64,000 nt of DNA, taken from the NCBI RefSeq assembly GCF_011745365.1, contig NW_024468909.1, positions 6,820,001 through 6,884,000 of the forward strand. Direction: 5' to 3'. The notes under the pieces are model-generated. The model made no database searches. It had not been told where the DNA came from and worked only from the letters and a program-made list of their open reading frames with translations. The DNA comes from Cryphonectria parasitica EP155 (Eukaryota; Ascomycota; Sordariomycetes; Diaporthales; Cryphonectriaceae). The translations under genes and the position numbers were made by a program. Shown here piece after piece: positions 20,389-32,713 of the stretch (positions are counted from its first letter, which is position 1; each line of letters starts with the position of its first letter).

Positions 20389-21217
20389 ATGGGTGTCGCA
20401 AAGACGACCAGGAAATTTGCTGTCAGTGATTTAATCTCCCATGCTCCCCTTTCTCCTCTCCCTTGTCGTGAAGCATCGTCAAACTGACCCAGCTTTTTTG
20501 GGCCCCTCCAGCAAACTAAGCGCATCATCGGCAAACGGGATGCACGGCTCAAGGAGAATAAGGACAAGGCCGACATCGTCCAGGAGACCAAGAAGAAGGC
20601 CACCGCAAATGGCGAGCTGAGTAGGTTCTCCACGGTTCTCTTGGATAGCCGCCGGAGCCAAGGTCTATGCTGACGAGAGTGTCGAAAAGTCCGCGAGGTG
20701 CCCCAGGCACCGTCGTCCATGTTCTTCCAGCACAATACGGCCCTCGTACCTCCCTATCAGGTCCTCGTCGATACCAACTTCCTGTCCCATACCGTCTCTC
20801 GGAAGATCGAGTTGCTCGAAGGCATGATGGACGCACTGTACGCAAAGTGCGAGGTTCTGATCACCTCGTGTGTTATGGCTGGTACGTGTTTCTTTTTGTT
20901 GTTGTAAGTGCTCCAAAGCACACAAGGATACTGACAAGATCGCTGCAGAGTTGGAGAAGCTTGGGCCCAAATATCGGATTGCCCTTCGTATCGCCCGCGA
21001 CGAACGGTGGAAGCGCCTCCCCTGCGAGTCCGTCCACAGCGGAACCTACGCCGACGATTGCATCGTCGACAGGTGCATGAAGCACCGCATCTACATTGTC
21101 GCCACAAACGACCGAGACCTGAAGCGTCGTCTTCGCAAGATTCCCGGTGTGCCAATTATGAGCGTCGGCCGGGGCAAATATGTCATTGAGAGACTGCCAG
21201 ATGCTCCTTCAACCTGA
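20389..21217 (+). CDS. FCF1: rRNA-processing PIN endonuclease Fcf1/Utp24
   Basis: Four exons, 20389-20421, 20512-20620, 20690-20881 and 20949-21217, give 200 residues, close to the 189 of yeast Fcf1. The joined N-terminus MGVAKTTRKFAQTKRIIGK matches the family start. The PIN domain has its acidic residues: VLVDTNFL (Asp75), GTYADDCIVDR (Asp147/148) and ATNDRDLKRR. Fcf1 belongs to the small-subunit processome in the nucleolus and is the nuclease implicated in cleaving pre-rRNA at sites A1 and A2 during 18S maturation. The introns are 90, 69 and 67 bases long. The first uses the weaker donor GTCAGT. An out-of-frame ATG lies seven bases upstream of the start and overlaps it. Confidence 0.95.
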
Positions 21218-22372
21218 GCTGCTCGGCCTGCGGTCCAAGTTGTCAAATCGTTGGCATTCGGCTTCAAGACGGTATATCTTGACGCAATTGTCATATGACT
21301 TCCACACAGAGCAGTCATCTCGAATATCTCCAAGGTCCTCGCTGGCAAGTGGGCATTGCCGACGTCGAGAGACGTGGTCCGAGGGTTGTGCCAAGGGACC
21401 GGGTACTGCGCCCGCCCACCTGGCTCCTTCGCTTTTCAAACACACCGGGTTCTGCCGCGACCGCCCTTTTCGCGTAACACGTCTAGCTATCAACGGAAGT
21501 TAATCCAGCTGGCCTTTCTCTGAAGTCCTCGAAAGAAGGGCGGCGGTGGTAGTGCTACTGAGCAGAGGGGCCCCTCCCTCTGCCTGCCTCTGGTCAGGAT
21601 ACCTCACAGGGATTTTGAAGACGTCTATCGCTCTATAGTTAGGGATGAGCAAGTTGATGGCTTCGTAGACGAGGGAGTCTGGGAACACGACTGCTCCACT
21701 AAGAGTTGTTCTCTAACACTGTCAAATAGCAGGCTCCAGGTACGAGGCGAAGAAAAATCTATTAAAGATTTCCAGTACACAGCTCGGGCTACGGCAGCTG
21801 AGGAAATTGAGTTAATCTAATTCGAAAAGCGCTAAAGAACGTGCATGTTTTTGATTTTGGTAAAAGCTGGTCAGCTGGATAACAACCAAAATACTCCCCT
21901 GTTTGTAGGCAGAACGTTGAATCCAAGCATTCCTACTACTGCGTCAATACTGCGGCTGCCTGCTAGGCACTATATGACTTTAAATTAGCAGCTGACTAAG
22001 AAAACTCTCCACCCTCTCTCACATCAGGCTCACTATTAAAGCCTAACTTGATTCTGTCTCTTCATTAACGTTGAGATCCTTACCACTAACACTCGGAGAC
22101 TCCAATCGCTCAAGAGAACACCCTCTCTCGGAAGAGAACACAGTGTACTCGGCCAAATTGTCCCGAGGCCATCCATATATCTTACGCTGCATACTGTTCT
22201 CGGACTTCTCGACAACAAGACTCCATGAGTCTTAGAGACGACGCATCGGACTCTCACGTTTATATTCATCTTCTTATTTTTATTTCTATAGATATATGAG
22301 TGAACGACTAAGTGACTGACCGACTGAATGTCTTGATCACTTCACCGACTCGAGGGAGAGAGACTTTCCGTC
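21218..22372. other. Spacer between FCF1 and the Zn2Cys6 gene
   Basis: About 1.15 kb. The left part is the FCF1 3' flank. From about 21700 to 22330 the sequence is richer in A+T and full of stop codons in all frames, which could be an old mutated transposon fragment. No terminal repeats or protein similarity were found to prove it. Confidence 0.45.
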
Positions 22373-25300
22373 ATGGAGATAGACACACCCATGAGGGTAT
22401 CGCCTGGCAGCTCCGGCCCGTCGACCTCGAACACCGATACCGTCCCAACCACCAAGAGGTCGAGGGTGCTTCTCTCATGTGCGCCATGTCGGATGTCGAA
22501 GCTGAAGTGTGACCGGGGAGTGTGAGTAGTAATGTCTTGGTTCCCTCGCCTTTACTATCTCTATAGAGACATGGAAAGGAAATTACTGTGGGATGACCAT
22601 GTTTTATCGCGCTTGTGGCCAAACGGATTATTACATGATAGTCCATACCTCCCACGCCAAAAGCCCAAAGATCATATCCCTCCTCCTCCTCATCAATTCT
22701 CATAATAGAAATGGCTTACACAGCAAGAAAGAAGAAGAATTGACTAACAAATCCTTCCAACAAAAAAGTCCCTGCTCCCAATGCCTCAAGAAGGCCCGGC
22801 CATCCGCCTGCGTCTATGCCCCTAAGCCAGTGCGCAATAGACCCCCCAAGAGCATGTCTGCGCGGCTCAAGAGACTCGAGGGCATGGTGAGAGGCATGAT
22901 CGACGAGGAGGGCAACATCACCACCAGCGCCCCCACCACTACCACCAAGGTCTCGCCGCAACAATCATCGCGAAGTGCTGCCGTAGCGGGGCCACCCGAG
23001 AAGGAGGGCAATGGTGCCGGTGTAGGCACGACGGCGGACGAGGCGGCCGGTGGCATGGTCGTCTCGGCCAGCGGAGCGCGGGGAGGCAGCATGGCTTATG
23101 TGGGTGCTACGCACTTCATGGCCATGCTGGACGATGTCTGTAACCCCCACCCCTTTTCTCTTTCTCCTCCTCCTTTGTGGCTTCATTTACGAGAGGAAAG
23201 GCCCCCGTCATGTTTATTTTATTTTTATGTAGAAAGGTTGGCTGACTGAGAATTTATCCTTTTCTAGATCGAGGACCTCAAGAGCTATTTTGACGACGAC
23301 GACGACTGGCCGGTTGAGGATGACTCGGCGGATCCCACGCCCGAGGCGGACTCGCCCGAGCTGTTGATGGTGAACACGGTGGCCCCGCGGAGCAAGCAGG
23401 ATCTGCTCGCCCTGCTGCCGCCGAGAGGCATTGCCGACAGGCTGGTGATGCGGTATTTCAGCTCGGGCTCGGCTTCTCAGCGTACGTTGGGGACTTTCAT
23501 TTTTGGCCGTCTTGTAGGGAATTGTTTTCTCTTCATGATACTGATTTGGCAGTCACGTACAGATATCGTCCACAAGCCCACCTTTGTCAAAAGGGTAAGG
23601 TCAAATACTATTTCCCTTGGATCCTGAATACCACTAGGACTGGGAAGAGACCGAAAGCTGACAACGGGGCACCAGTACACCGAGTTCGCGAACAATACTG
23701 CATCTTCAGCCATAGACATGGACTGGCTTGCTCTGCTCTTCATGGTCTTCTCACTCGGTATCTTCTTCTCGTCCTTCTCGGCGCCTCAGTAAGTTTTCCC
23801 TTCTTCTTCCTCTGCCTAGATTACACCAAGCTTGGTGAGCGTAGGACCTACACACCTTACGAGGCTCGCAAAGGGGATCACGGCTACCCAACCGCTTTTT
23901 CTAGTCGGAGTCTCACACTCATCAGTTGCATGGATAATTGGCTCATCAAATTCAATAGCGAACTCGCCCTCGATGACACCCCGCTCACGCCAACCCAGCG
24001 GTTCCGCCAGTATCGAAATGCAGCAGGCTGGGCGCTGACGACGTCCTCCCGCAGCGATGGCCGCTACAGCTACTCCTCGCCTGCGACGTCCACCTGCGCG
24101 CCCTTCCTGCTTTACGTCGAGTCCGAGTTCCTCATCAACCGCGTCTCGCACATGAACTGCTACCTGCTGTCAGGCGTGTGCATACGTATCATGCTGAAGA
24201 TGGGCCTGCATCGAGACCCATCTAAGCTGCCGGGGGCGCAGCTCAGTGCATACGACGCCGAGATGCGGCGCCGGCTGTGGAACCTGGCCATCCAGATCGA
24301 CCTGATGGTGAGTTTCCACCTGGGACTGCCAAGCATGATCCACGGGATCGAGAGTGACACGTTGCCGCCCCACAACCTGCTGGACGAGGACTTTGACGAG
24401 GACACGGTCGAGATGCCGCCCGAGAGGACGTCCACCGACTATACGCACATGACGTACCCCATTTACAAATCCTCCATCTGCAAGGTATTTGGGGAGGTGG
24501 CGCGCCAGGCACACTCCCTGACCGTGCCGACCTATGCAGAGGTCATGGAGATCGACGGCCTGCTGGAGGAGAGGTGGGCGGCGATCCCAAGCTTCATGAA
24601 GGTCCGCCCGCTGGACACGTGCATCACAGACTCACCGTTCCAGGTTATACAAAGGTTCGGCCTCGGAGGTCTATACCAAAAGGCCCGCTGTGTCCTGCAC
24701 AGGCGGTACCTGGTCGAGAAAGACCCGAAGCCAGAGCACGATTACTCGCGGCGGGTCTGCGTGCTGGGTGCGCTCGCGCTCCTCGAGTACCAGAACACCT
24801 TGTTCGAGGCAACGAAGCCAGGCCGTCTTCTGGCCCAGAACGGCTGGTTTGTCTCCAGCCTAGCCATGCATGATTTTTTGCTGGGTGCCATGATTGTCTA
24901 CCTCATACTGCAGAACGAGACGTACAACGAGCCCGGTGGAGAGTACGACCTGAGGGATAAGCATACGCCCCTGCCGAACAGGCAACAGCTGCTGGAGCTG
25001 CTCAAAAGATCACACAGCATATGGAAAGAGGTAGCTCTTGAGAATCCAGAGCTGAAGAAGGCACCAGAGGTGCTCGAGACCATGTTCCGCAAACTTGCGC
25101 AGAGCCCTAGGGCTCAAAGAGGGACGTTGTCCCCGGCTGACGGCCGGCGGGAGCCAACCACAAGGCCTTGGACAAGAACTGGATTTGCGGTGGCTAATTC
25201 TGGGACAAGCGGTCAGTTGTGCCCCCCCCCCCCCCCAAAAAAAAAAGACAGATCTCATGCGGGAAACCGTCTGTCCCTACTCCAAAGCTAGAACATATCA

Positions 25301-25753
25301 GCACGTGGTGCTGTGCCAACCCCCGTAGGAACCAAGGCTGACACAAAGTGAAAACCTCAGAAATGTCCTCATCCGCAGCTCTGTCCAGCGCGGTGCAGAG
25401 CTCGCCCGAGTCGCAAGTTCCATTATTAAGGGATGGCTTCATACCAACCCCTACAATAGCAAATGCTGGGCCCGACGCAGGCTGGCTTCCAGGAGCAATG
25501 GAAACAGTAGACTGGGTAAGCAATGAAAATCCCAGACACCCTCGACACATGGGCGAGGCCGACAGAGCAGCGCTGCGAGCAATTCCGCTGACCGCATCTC
25601 ACTTGGCAGGCTTCGTTAGAAAATGCCATCCGGGCCAACGCCAATGTGGAGCCGTCATCCACTACACAGTGGCTTGGACACGACATGTCCTTTGACCAGA
25701 TCAATTTTGCAGACCCTGACTTTATGGACGGACCCTTCCAGCCGGGTCCATAA
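22373..25753 (+). CDS. Zn2Cys6 binuclear-cluster transcription factor with fungal_trans domain
   Basis: Eight exons, 22373-22521, 22769-23135, 23268-23481, 23563-23594, 23676-23788, 23959-25211, 25361-25515 and 25610-25753, keep frame throughout and give about 808 residues. Exons 1-2 build the zinc cluster: CAPCRMSKLKC, then CSQCLKKARPSAC, spaced C-x2-C-x6-C-x5-C-x2-C-x8-C. A basic linker and a short coiled coil (ARLKRLEGMVRGM) follow. The fungal-specific regulatory domain (PF04082) is recognisable from HIVHKPTF through DWLALLFMVFSLG to GVCIRIMLKMGLHRDP and RRRLWNLAIQIDLM. The C-terminal exons are acidic/polar and end QPGP. The protein is nuclear and binds CGG-type sites; its targets are unknown. 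Intron 1 (247 bases) interrupts the zinc cluster. Intron 6 uses donor GTCAGT and contains a 15-C plus 10-A homopolymer. Confidence 0.88.
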
Positions 25754-26186
25754 TTCGAAGTGTGTGGCCTGGTGGCCTGCGGGGCTACTGGATTTCCAGG
25801 CCACCCACTTGGCCAGCAGAGAGGGATAGATCGTATTTTTGACGGCGAATTGGGCGACCTGGCGATGCTGGAGCATGGCCGACGGGGCGAGAGGCGTCTT
25901 TCTGACCCGAGGATCCTTCCAAGTAGGTTAAGTCCAGGAGTAGTCGTGTGAACCCGATCGGAAGGGAGCTTGTACGCCAACTGGCTTGGGGTTAGAGCTC
26001 GTTTACTATTATTTGATTGCCATGTCAAACGTGAAGGAGCCGCAGTGAAGAGCACCCAAATCACTTCTTTGATCGAACGCGATATATACCAGAATCCGGG
26101 GGTCGAAGCCTGCCTATACGTGGACCATAGTAGTCGGAACGACGCGTAGAACTGCCCGAAGACGTTACATCCAGCCCACAAGGCCC

Positions 26187-26224
<38 letters not shown>

Positions 26225-29200
26225 CAATAGCACTAGAAATTCAGAGTCCACCTTGCCAGTCGTGATCTTAGACGTATCGCGCTGCCCAAAGCTGTGGGTG
26301 GGTTCAAGCAAAAATTGGACTTAGTTCTCTAGGCGCGCAAGCAAAAACCTTTGTCAGCCTCCCCCACGGGGGGAGGTTCGGTAGGGTCAGCTATTCGAGC
26401 AGCGGCTTGGCCCCCTGAACAGTATAGAGGGGGAAGAATTGCTGCAGTCCCATGTGGTCCCATGCGGTCCCCCAGGGACCAAAGCTTGTTCCCTACGCCG
26501 TGGTAGTGGTAGCAGGGCGGTGGAAAGAATGTTAGTTGTGGGCTACATAGTATCTCAATTCTTACCTAAGTTCCAAGAGCGACAGACGATCGGTCATTGC
26601 AGTCTGAGGGCTACGGCTATCGCACCTGCACACATCCGCGGAGAAGCAGAGTGCGAGTTTTTGCCGATAGATGTCCCATGACGGCATGGGGTTTCCGCAG
26701 TCCCTGCTTGAAAAGTGCCATAAATGGCGTTACTTCAGCCGACCTTGTACGTAACAGAAAAGAGGGGCTCGGGGGAGGGGGAGAGGGAGAGGGGCTCTCG
26801 TCAGGCATGCTTACCACATAGCCACGGTGTGCAATGCGCTGTAGAGGTCCAGAATGGCCCTCCACTAGAGGAGGAGCCCGCACTAGCAGTGTTCCAGCCG
26901 ACTAGACCTCTCCAAGTCTCGAAGTTTCCGTCCCGCTGGGCCCCAAGGTGCCCGACGGTTTTGGATGCTTGGGATGGCGGCCCACGGGCCTGAGAAGCGA
27001 GAAGGAAGCTGCTTCTGTTTTTCTCCCCCTTTCGCATTTGGTGCCAAATTGTCAATAGTATGAGGGTCTCACACCGACGGATGGTAGCTTGGGGCCAATG
27101 CGTTCAGGTGCGGTAAACAAGGGTGAGGCTGAGACCCTTTACTCGTGTCCCTGCCTTGGTTGTGATGGTGGAGGGGGAGCAGCAGCAGCAGCAGCAGTAG
27201 GAGAAGGAGGAGGAGGAGGAGGAGGGAGGGAGGGAGAGGTTGGTCGTGGTGGTATTGTGCAAGATTTGACACTTGAAAAATCTCTCGACGAGAGGAGGTA
27301 CCACGCGCAGTGACGTTGGGATGACGAGATGCCACCCACCTTTTCTGAAGTTTACTGTCGTTCTTTCCTTTTCTCTTCCCTGCAGTAACTGTTGAGGTGG
27401 GGTGCGGAAGGTGCGGTTGGCCACACAGGATGCCAGGTGGTTTGGATAGCCCGTGCGGTTCTGCTCCTACATAAGGTCAAAAAAGCTTGGCGGGGCTTTT
27501 GCTCCAGGGCCCCCAGCTGGGCGGCAAATCAGAGAGAGGCTTGGTACTCCCTAGGCGCCCGAAGAGGAAACATTTCGTTAGGTAAGATATGTCCTGGTCT
27601 GGCATATGTCACCGAAGTAGGTGCAGTTCCAATGGTTACAAAGTTGACGAGGGTACGTGCTATAGTATAGGCCGTCATTTGGTACCACGGCATTCGCATG
27701 CACCATCAGTTTCCGATTTATGACAGACACAGGAAAGCCCTGCCCAAACAAAAACTGCCTGGCGTGCCTTAGCCTGTCTTGCCTGATTTGACCTCAATGC
27801 AGATGGAGCCAAATAGAACAGTAATAAAAGAGTTGAGATGCGAAAGAAAACGTTCCTTTTCAGGCTCTCGAAATCCGGTGCCAATGACAGCGCGTCCCGA
27901 GGCGCATGGAGACACAGAAAATTTTTTCGTCTTTTCTCCAAGTACGATATCAATCAAAATCCGAACCAAGCCCCTATGACCAACGGCTGGATTCTTTTAC
28001 CTAATGACCTCGCACTTTGGACAAGTGACTCAACTACCATGTTTGGTGCTTTCATAGCTGCTTCGGAACGCCGAGCTCGCAGGTTTTCGCTATCATCTAG
28101 AACGAGCCACACGGCCTGTGTGGCGGGATATAATACAATTTGTTGGCCAATATTATTGAGCACCTTGACAGGCGCAACCAACAACGGTGCATGAGACGGA
28201 TTTTGGCGGGCACAAACCAGTCTGCATTTGTTAGAGCATAGAAGTGCTGACCACCTCGTGTACTTACATACCTACTACCTGGTAATTACGCGGTGCTACT
28301 GCATGTCCTGTATTAGCCTGCAGCCCCAAAGGCTCAAAGGGGTCCCTTCCCTCCACCTCACGCTAGGGTCCAACGAAGAACTAAGACAACTACGATGGGC
28401 AGGAAAGAACGAGGCCATTCTCCTTCCGTCGATTTTGCATTTGATCACACCGGTGCTTATCTTCCCCTGCATTTGGAACACAGCATGAATTTTCTTATCT
28501 TGTCTCACACTACCTTCTTCCCTGCTGCGGCTCACCAGACCAGACCAGCGCCAAGACAGACCAAACACCACACGACCTCACACAAAAACAGGCCAAAAAA
28601 AAAGAGAAAGAAACAGAAAAAGCGATGATCTCGACTGACAACATGCACCCAACACACAGCAACCCAGCATCGCCCCCCCTGCGGACGGACTAACCCCGAC
28701 TTCGACAGCCGGGCCTACTTCTCTACTAGCTAATCATGTACGATTAGCATGACACCTGCTGCTGTAGAAAATGGCGGCGCGCGGAGTACCCACCCCACTG
28801 CCCACTTTAGCTTATCCTTTTCCTTATCCTCCGCATTACGGAACTCTTGAGTCGCAGGGTGCATGGTGGTTTTACCACTATGGCATGTACGTACTTGGTC
28901 GCAGCAAAAGGTACTTGGGTACGACAGTACTTGCAGCACCTGTCCTATTGTACTTTTATATGTACAGTACTTAGTACGCGCAGGCGTCGCAGTACCTTGA
29001 CGGATCATAGTCCACATCCCGTCCTTGCTCCACGTTTTCGGCGGATCTTGCCTTTGAAGACCCTCACTCGCACGGGAAGACTTTTTCACTTTCTTATGCT
29101 ATCCTGTTTTGCTCCCTCTCTTATCTCTCTCTTACTCTCCCACTCTCTCGCCTCGTGTCTTTGAGTGTTTCTCTTCCTCCCTCTATAGCTTATGACGGAG

Positions 29201-31300
29201 GCGCCGTGAGCCGAGACACCGAACAACAAAGCAGAAGGAAAAGGACGGATCCAGACCAGACCATTGCGCAGCACCCAACTCTTACAACTGCTCGTCACCA
29301 GACCGTCAACACGAGGACGACCCTGGCCAACGACCGCCTCGTCTCTTATCTTTTCTCGGCTCCTCGTAGCCGGATCTAGAGTCGGCCGACTACCTCGCGC
29401 ATACCCCTTGCCGGTGTCCGTCCCCGGCGGTCGACATCACTAATAACACAAAAAACACAAGACCATTGGGAAACACCCCTGGAAGGCCAGAACCAGCAGG
29501 CCAGACGCAAGCACGAGCATCCGCAAACCATCAACAAATAGGCAGGCAGATCGACAGCCACTTTTGCCCCCTCAGCTTTCCCGGCCTGTCAACCTGCACG
29601 CTCCTTTGGGGATCCCTCACCGGTCCCGGCCGGATCACCGCGAAATCTTCCGAGAGGACGCTGAGGACCAGCATCATTCGCTGATAGCGTGGCCCCAGCA
29701 CTCTGTGGCTCCTGACGACCTGCCCTGCACCGCATAGTTGCACTGCACTGCGCTTCGCTGCATTACGCTGGATCCTCTTGAGATAACGCTCCCTATTCAT
29801 CCGGAAAGCGTCCTCCTGGTCCCCAGCAGGGCCCCAAGCCAGCCCCCATCCCCTCGGACCACGCCTATTCTCTGGACGTCCCGATTGGGCTCTTCCACCA
29901 GGTTACCGTCGCCAGTGGATCTGCCGTTTGTCTTCGTCGTTAACCCTTTTCTCTTACCCCATACTTTTTAACGGGGTCTTCCGTTGGCTGCTGTGGACCT
30001 GCGAGTAACTAATTGTCCGCACTCGCCCTGTCACCCTCCTCGCCCTCACCTTACGCCTACTACTAATACCTGCCGTATCTGCCCCGGCCACCGCATTGGG
30101 CGCCATCATCCGTCCTGCTGCTTGCTTGCTTGGCTTGCTGCTGTCGCAAACCATTGACACTGCCCACGGCTGCTCACTTTTGTGACCTGCATATAATCAC
30201 CCTTGTTGTGCCTGCACCCTCCGATTGTACCTGACCTGCACGGGCCTCGAAGAAGTAATATAGCTAACCTACCTGGTACGTGACAATCCCTTGCAACCTT
30301 CTCCCTGACCGGGCACCTTTCCCCCTCTTTCGTCCTTCCTGCAGCTATTCTTTTTTTCTTTTTCTTGTTGTTTGTCACAGGTGACATCAGCCTGCACCTC
30401 TTATCTCGGTCCTTGTTGTGCCCCTGGAAGACGCCGGTCTCCCTACGTTACACAAGGAGGCGTCTGCTCCCCCTGATCGATCTGATGTGATCTCCTCCCC
30501 CCCCCCCCCCCTTTCACCTTCTTCGTTCCTGATACCCCAAGCTCAAGCCAGAGAGCACTGCCAAGGCGGTTACTGTTCCCGTAAGGGCCAAAGTGTGTGC
30601 ACCGTGGCAGAATTATCCCCAATACTTTTTCTCCCTTCCATTCATCCATCCATCCAGGCGGTGCTTTCTCTTGCCCCGCATTCGTCTCCAGATATCACTG
30701 GCCCGCTAATGCGCACTGCAGGAGAGGAGGCATTTCGCTGCAGGACAGCACGAGTCCGTATTAGACATCTTTGGGTGCCACAGCCCGCAAATCATCAACC
30801 CACAAGTATCAGTCTAGATCCTATCAGGGTCTGTAGGTGTGTGGGCGGGTGACAACGGGACGTACGTACTCTGTGTGGTAACAGGGTCACTTTCCGGGGT
30901 GCGCTAATAAGCTTTCGGCCGCATAAAGCATCTGGCGTTACCTTATCTTTCCCTTTCTTCGCACGTCGCTCGTCGACCCGGGACTCTCCTCACGCTATAT
31001 GACCTGCCCTGCTCGGCTGCTTTAAACCTGGGGAAAAATCGCCTCCCTGATTGCCTCTCAACAAGCCTGGCAACTAACTCTCTTGCGTCGATCTGAACTT
31101 ACTCGACGGGCAGGTCACAAGACGTCTCTCACGTCCCTCTGTTTCTTCCCCGCCGCAATATTGCCATTGGCAAAGTTCCCTCTCATCGCCGAGCCACAGA
31201 TACTAGCGCTGTCCAAGCGAGGAATTTCTTGGGATCGTGGCAGATAGCCAGTCGTGCCTCACTGGGCTGAGAAGGGTGCTGGGCTTGGTTCCTTTCAGGA
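25754..31300. other. 5.5 kb gene-poor region upstream of nmrA
   Basis: No supported coding sequence was found in the largest gap of the window. It holds a (GCA)11 run (26188-26220), GCA and GGA triplet runs near 27178-27235, a GTAC-rich island at about 28885-28980, and a long C/T-rich stretch from about 29080 to 31200 with a 15-C run at 30497-30511. The pyrimidine-rich part may be the promoter and a long leader of nmrA. Short open frames (up to 144 codons, for example 30418-30852) show no domains. Confidence 0.5.
26188..26220. repeat. (GCA)11 trinucleotide repeat
   Basis: A perfect 33-base GCA run lies about 430 bases beyond the stop of the Zn2Cys6 gene, outside any supported coding frame. 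Confidence 0.95.
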
Positions 31301-32713
31301 ATGGCCATCTGCTCAACAAAATCCGAGATGCCTCATGCAGAGCTCCCCGTGAGGCCTGCGCAGCACAACACCGCCCAGCCGCTGAGCATCCCCATAAGGA
31401 CCAAGCCAAATGACGAGCGGAGACACAAGCACTCGAGGTCGTCCTACTCGGACGCAGGGTCCCTGCTCAGCTCGCGGAACAATTCCCTGACGTTTCACCG
31501 TCCTGCGAAGCGGTCTATGCCTACGCCCAACAAGACAATCGCCATCATCAATGCCGGTGGTCGTCAGGCCGCCTCAGTGATCCGCGTGGCCACAGCTGTC
31601 GGGTATCATGTTCGGGCCCAGATGCGGAACATGGACGGCATCATTGCGACCGAGATCGCAACAAATCCAAACGTTACCCTGTTCCAGGGGGAGCTCTACA
31701 CGAGACACGGGCCCAAGTCTGAAGGCGCGGACCTAACACAGGATGGACCCATCTCCGGCATCGGGATCAATCATGCTCTCATCTCGGAGCTGTTCCGTGG
31801 TGCCCAGCTGGCTTTCATCAACACTACCTTCTACGGCAACGAGGTGGAGATCGGACTGTGTCTGGCAGATGCTGCCAAGAAGGCGGGCATACAGCACTAC
31901 ATTTATTCTTCCATGCCAGACCACCACGCCTACAATGACGCCTGGCCTAGTTTACCACTTTGGGCGTCCAAGCACAAGGTTGAAGAGTACGTCAGGAAGA
32001 TCGGTCTTCCAGCAACTTTTGTGTACACGGGCATTTACAACAACAACTTCACCAGCCTGCTTTTCCCCCTTTTCTGCATGGACCTGCAGGAAGACGGCTC
32101 CTTCGTGTGGCAGGCTCCCTTCCACCCAGACGTCAAGCTGCCGTGGCTCGACGCAGAGCACGATATGGGCCCTGCGATACTGCAGGTCTTCAAGGATGGC
32201 GTGGGGAAATGGGGTGGGAAGCGTATAGCACTCGCCTGGGAAATGCTGTCTCCACGAGAGGCTTGCGAGCAGTTCGCCAACGGCGTTGGTCGCAAGGTCA
32301 CATATGTCAGGGGCGAGATCGAGATCAAGGTCAAGATCCCAGATGGCTACAGGGTACAGCTTGAGGCTCTGGAGAAACTGTTCCTCCTCGGCGGTGACGA
32401 TCCTGCGAAACAACCACCGTACTTTGGCGACCGTGCGCTGGAGGAAAGCTGCCCAGCCGTCGCTATGGAGTTGTGGGAAGGTCCTCGAGGCCTAGAGGAG
32501 TATGCAAGAGAAACCTTCCCGTTAGAGGAGAGCGCCAACGGCAAGACCTGGATGGACAGTGCTGCCTTGGGTCTTGGCCAGAGCGAGGAGGATTTTGTAC
32601 TGGTCGGGTCGCCGACTAGGGGCCAGCCAGACGAGGAGTATGACAGCGAAGAAGAAGATGACGGCCTCACCATGAGGGTGTCTGCGAGAGGTGATCAAGA
32701 ATGGCTTGCGTAA
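31301..32713 (+). CDS. nmrA: NmrA/Nmr1-type nitrogen metabolite repression regulator
   Basis: A single exon encodes 470 residues from 31301. The core is an NAD(P)-binding Rossmann fold related to short-chain dehydrogenases but without the catalytic Tyr-x3-Lys. Recognisable blocks are KTIAIINAGGRQAASVIRV (dinucleotide loop), AFINTTFYGNEVEIG, IQHYIYSSMPDHHAYND, ATFVYTGIYNNNFTSL and LPWLDAEHDMGPAILQVFKD, which match Aspergillus NmrA and Neurospora NMR1 closely. The family binds the C-terminus of the GATA activator AreA/NIT2 and silences nitrogen-catabolic genes when preferred nitrogen is present. An approximately 70-residue N-terminal extension precedes the fold. Start codons at 31328 and 31517 (MPTPNKTIA) are alternatives. 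The C-terminus is acidic (DEEYDSEEEDDG). The very long gap upstream suggests complex regulation. Confidence 0.92.
   Translation: MAICSTKSEMPHAELPVRPAQHNTAQPLSIPIRTKPNDERRHKHSRSSYSDAGSLLSSRNNSLTFHRPAKRSMPTPNKTIAIINAGGRQAASVIRVATAVGYHVRAQMRNMDGIIATEIATNPNVTLFQGELYTRHGPKSEGADLTQDGPISGIGINHALISELFRGAQLAFINTTFYGNEVEIGLCLADAAKKAGIQHYIYSSMPDHHAYNDAWPSLPLWASKHKVEEYVRKIGLPATFVYTGIYNNNFTSLLFPLFCMDLQEDGSFVWQAPFHPDVKLPWLDAEHDMGPAILQVFKDGVGKWGGKRIALAWEMLSPREACEQFANGVGRKVTYVRGEIEIKVKIPDGYRVQLEALEKLFLLGGDDPAKQPPYFGDRALEESCPAVAMELWEGPRGLEEYARETFPLEESANGKTWMDSAALGLGQSEEDFVLVGSPTRGQPDEEYDSEEEDDGLTMRVSARGDQEWLA

Noticed and set aside
25426..26181. 251-codon minus-strand frame overlapping the end of the Zn2Cys6 gene
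   Set aside because: It lies antisense to exons 7-8, whose plus-strand frames and splice phase are well supported.
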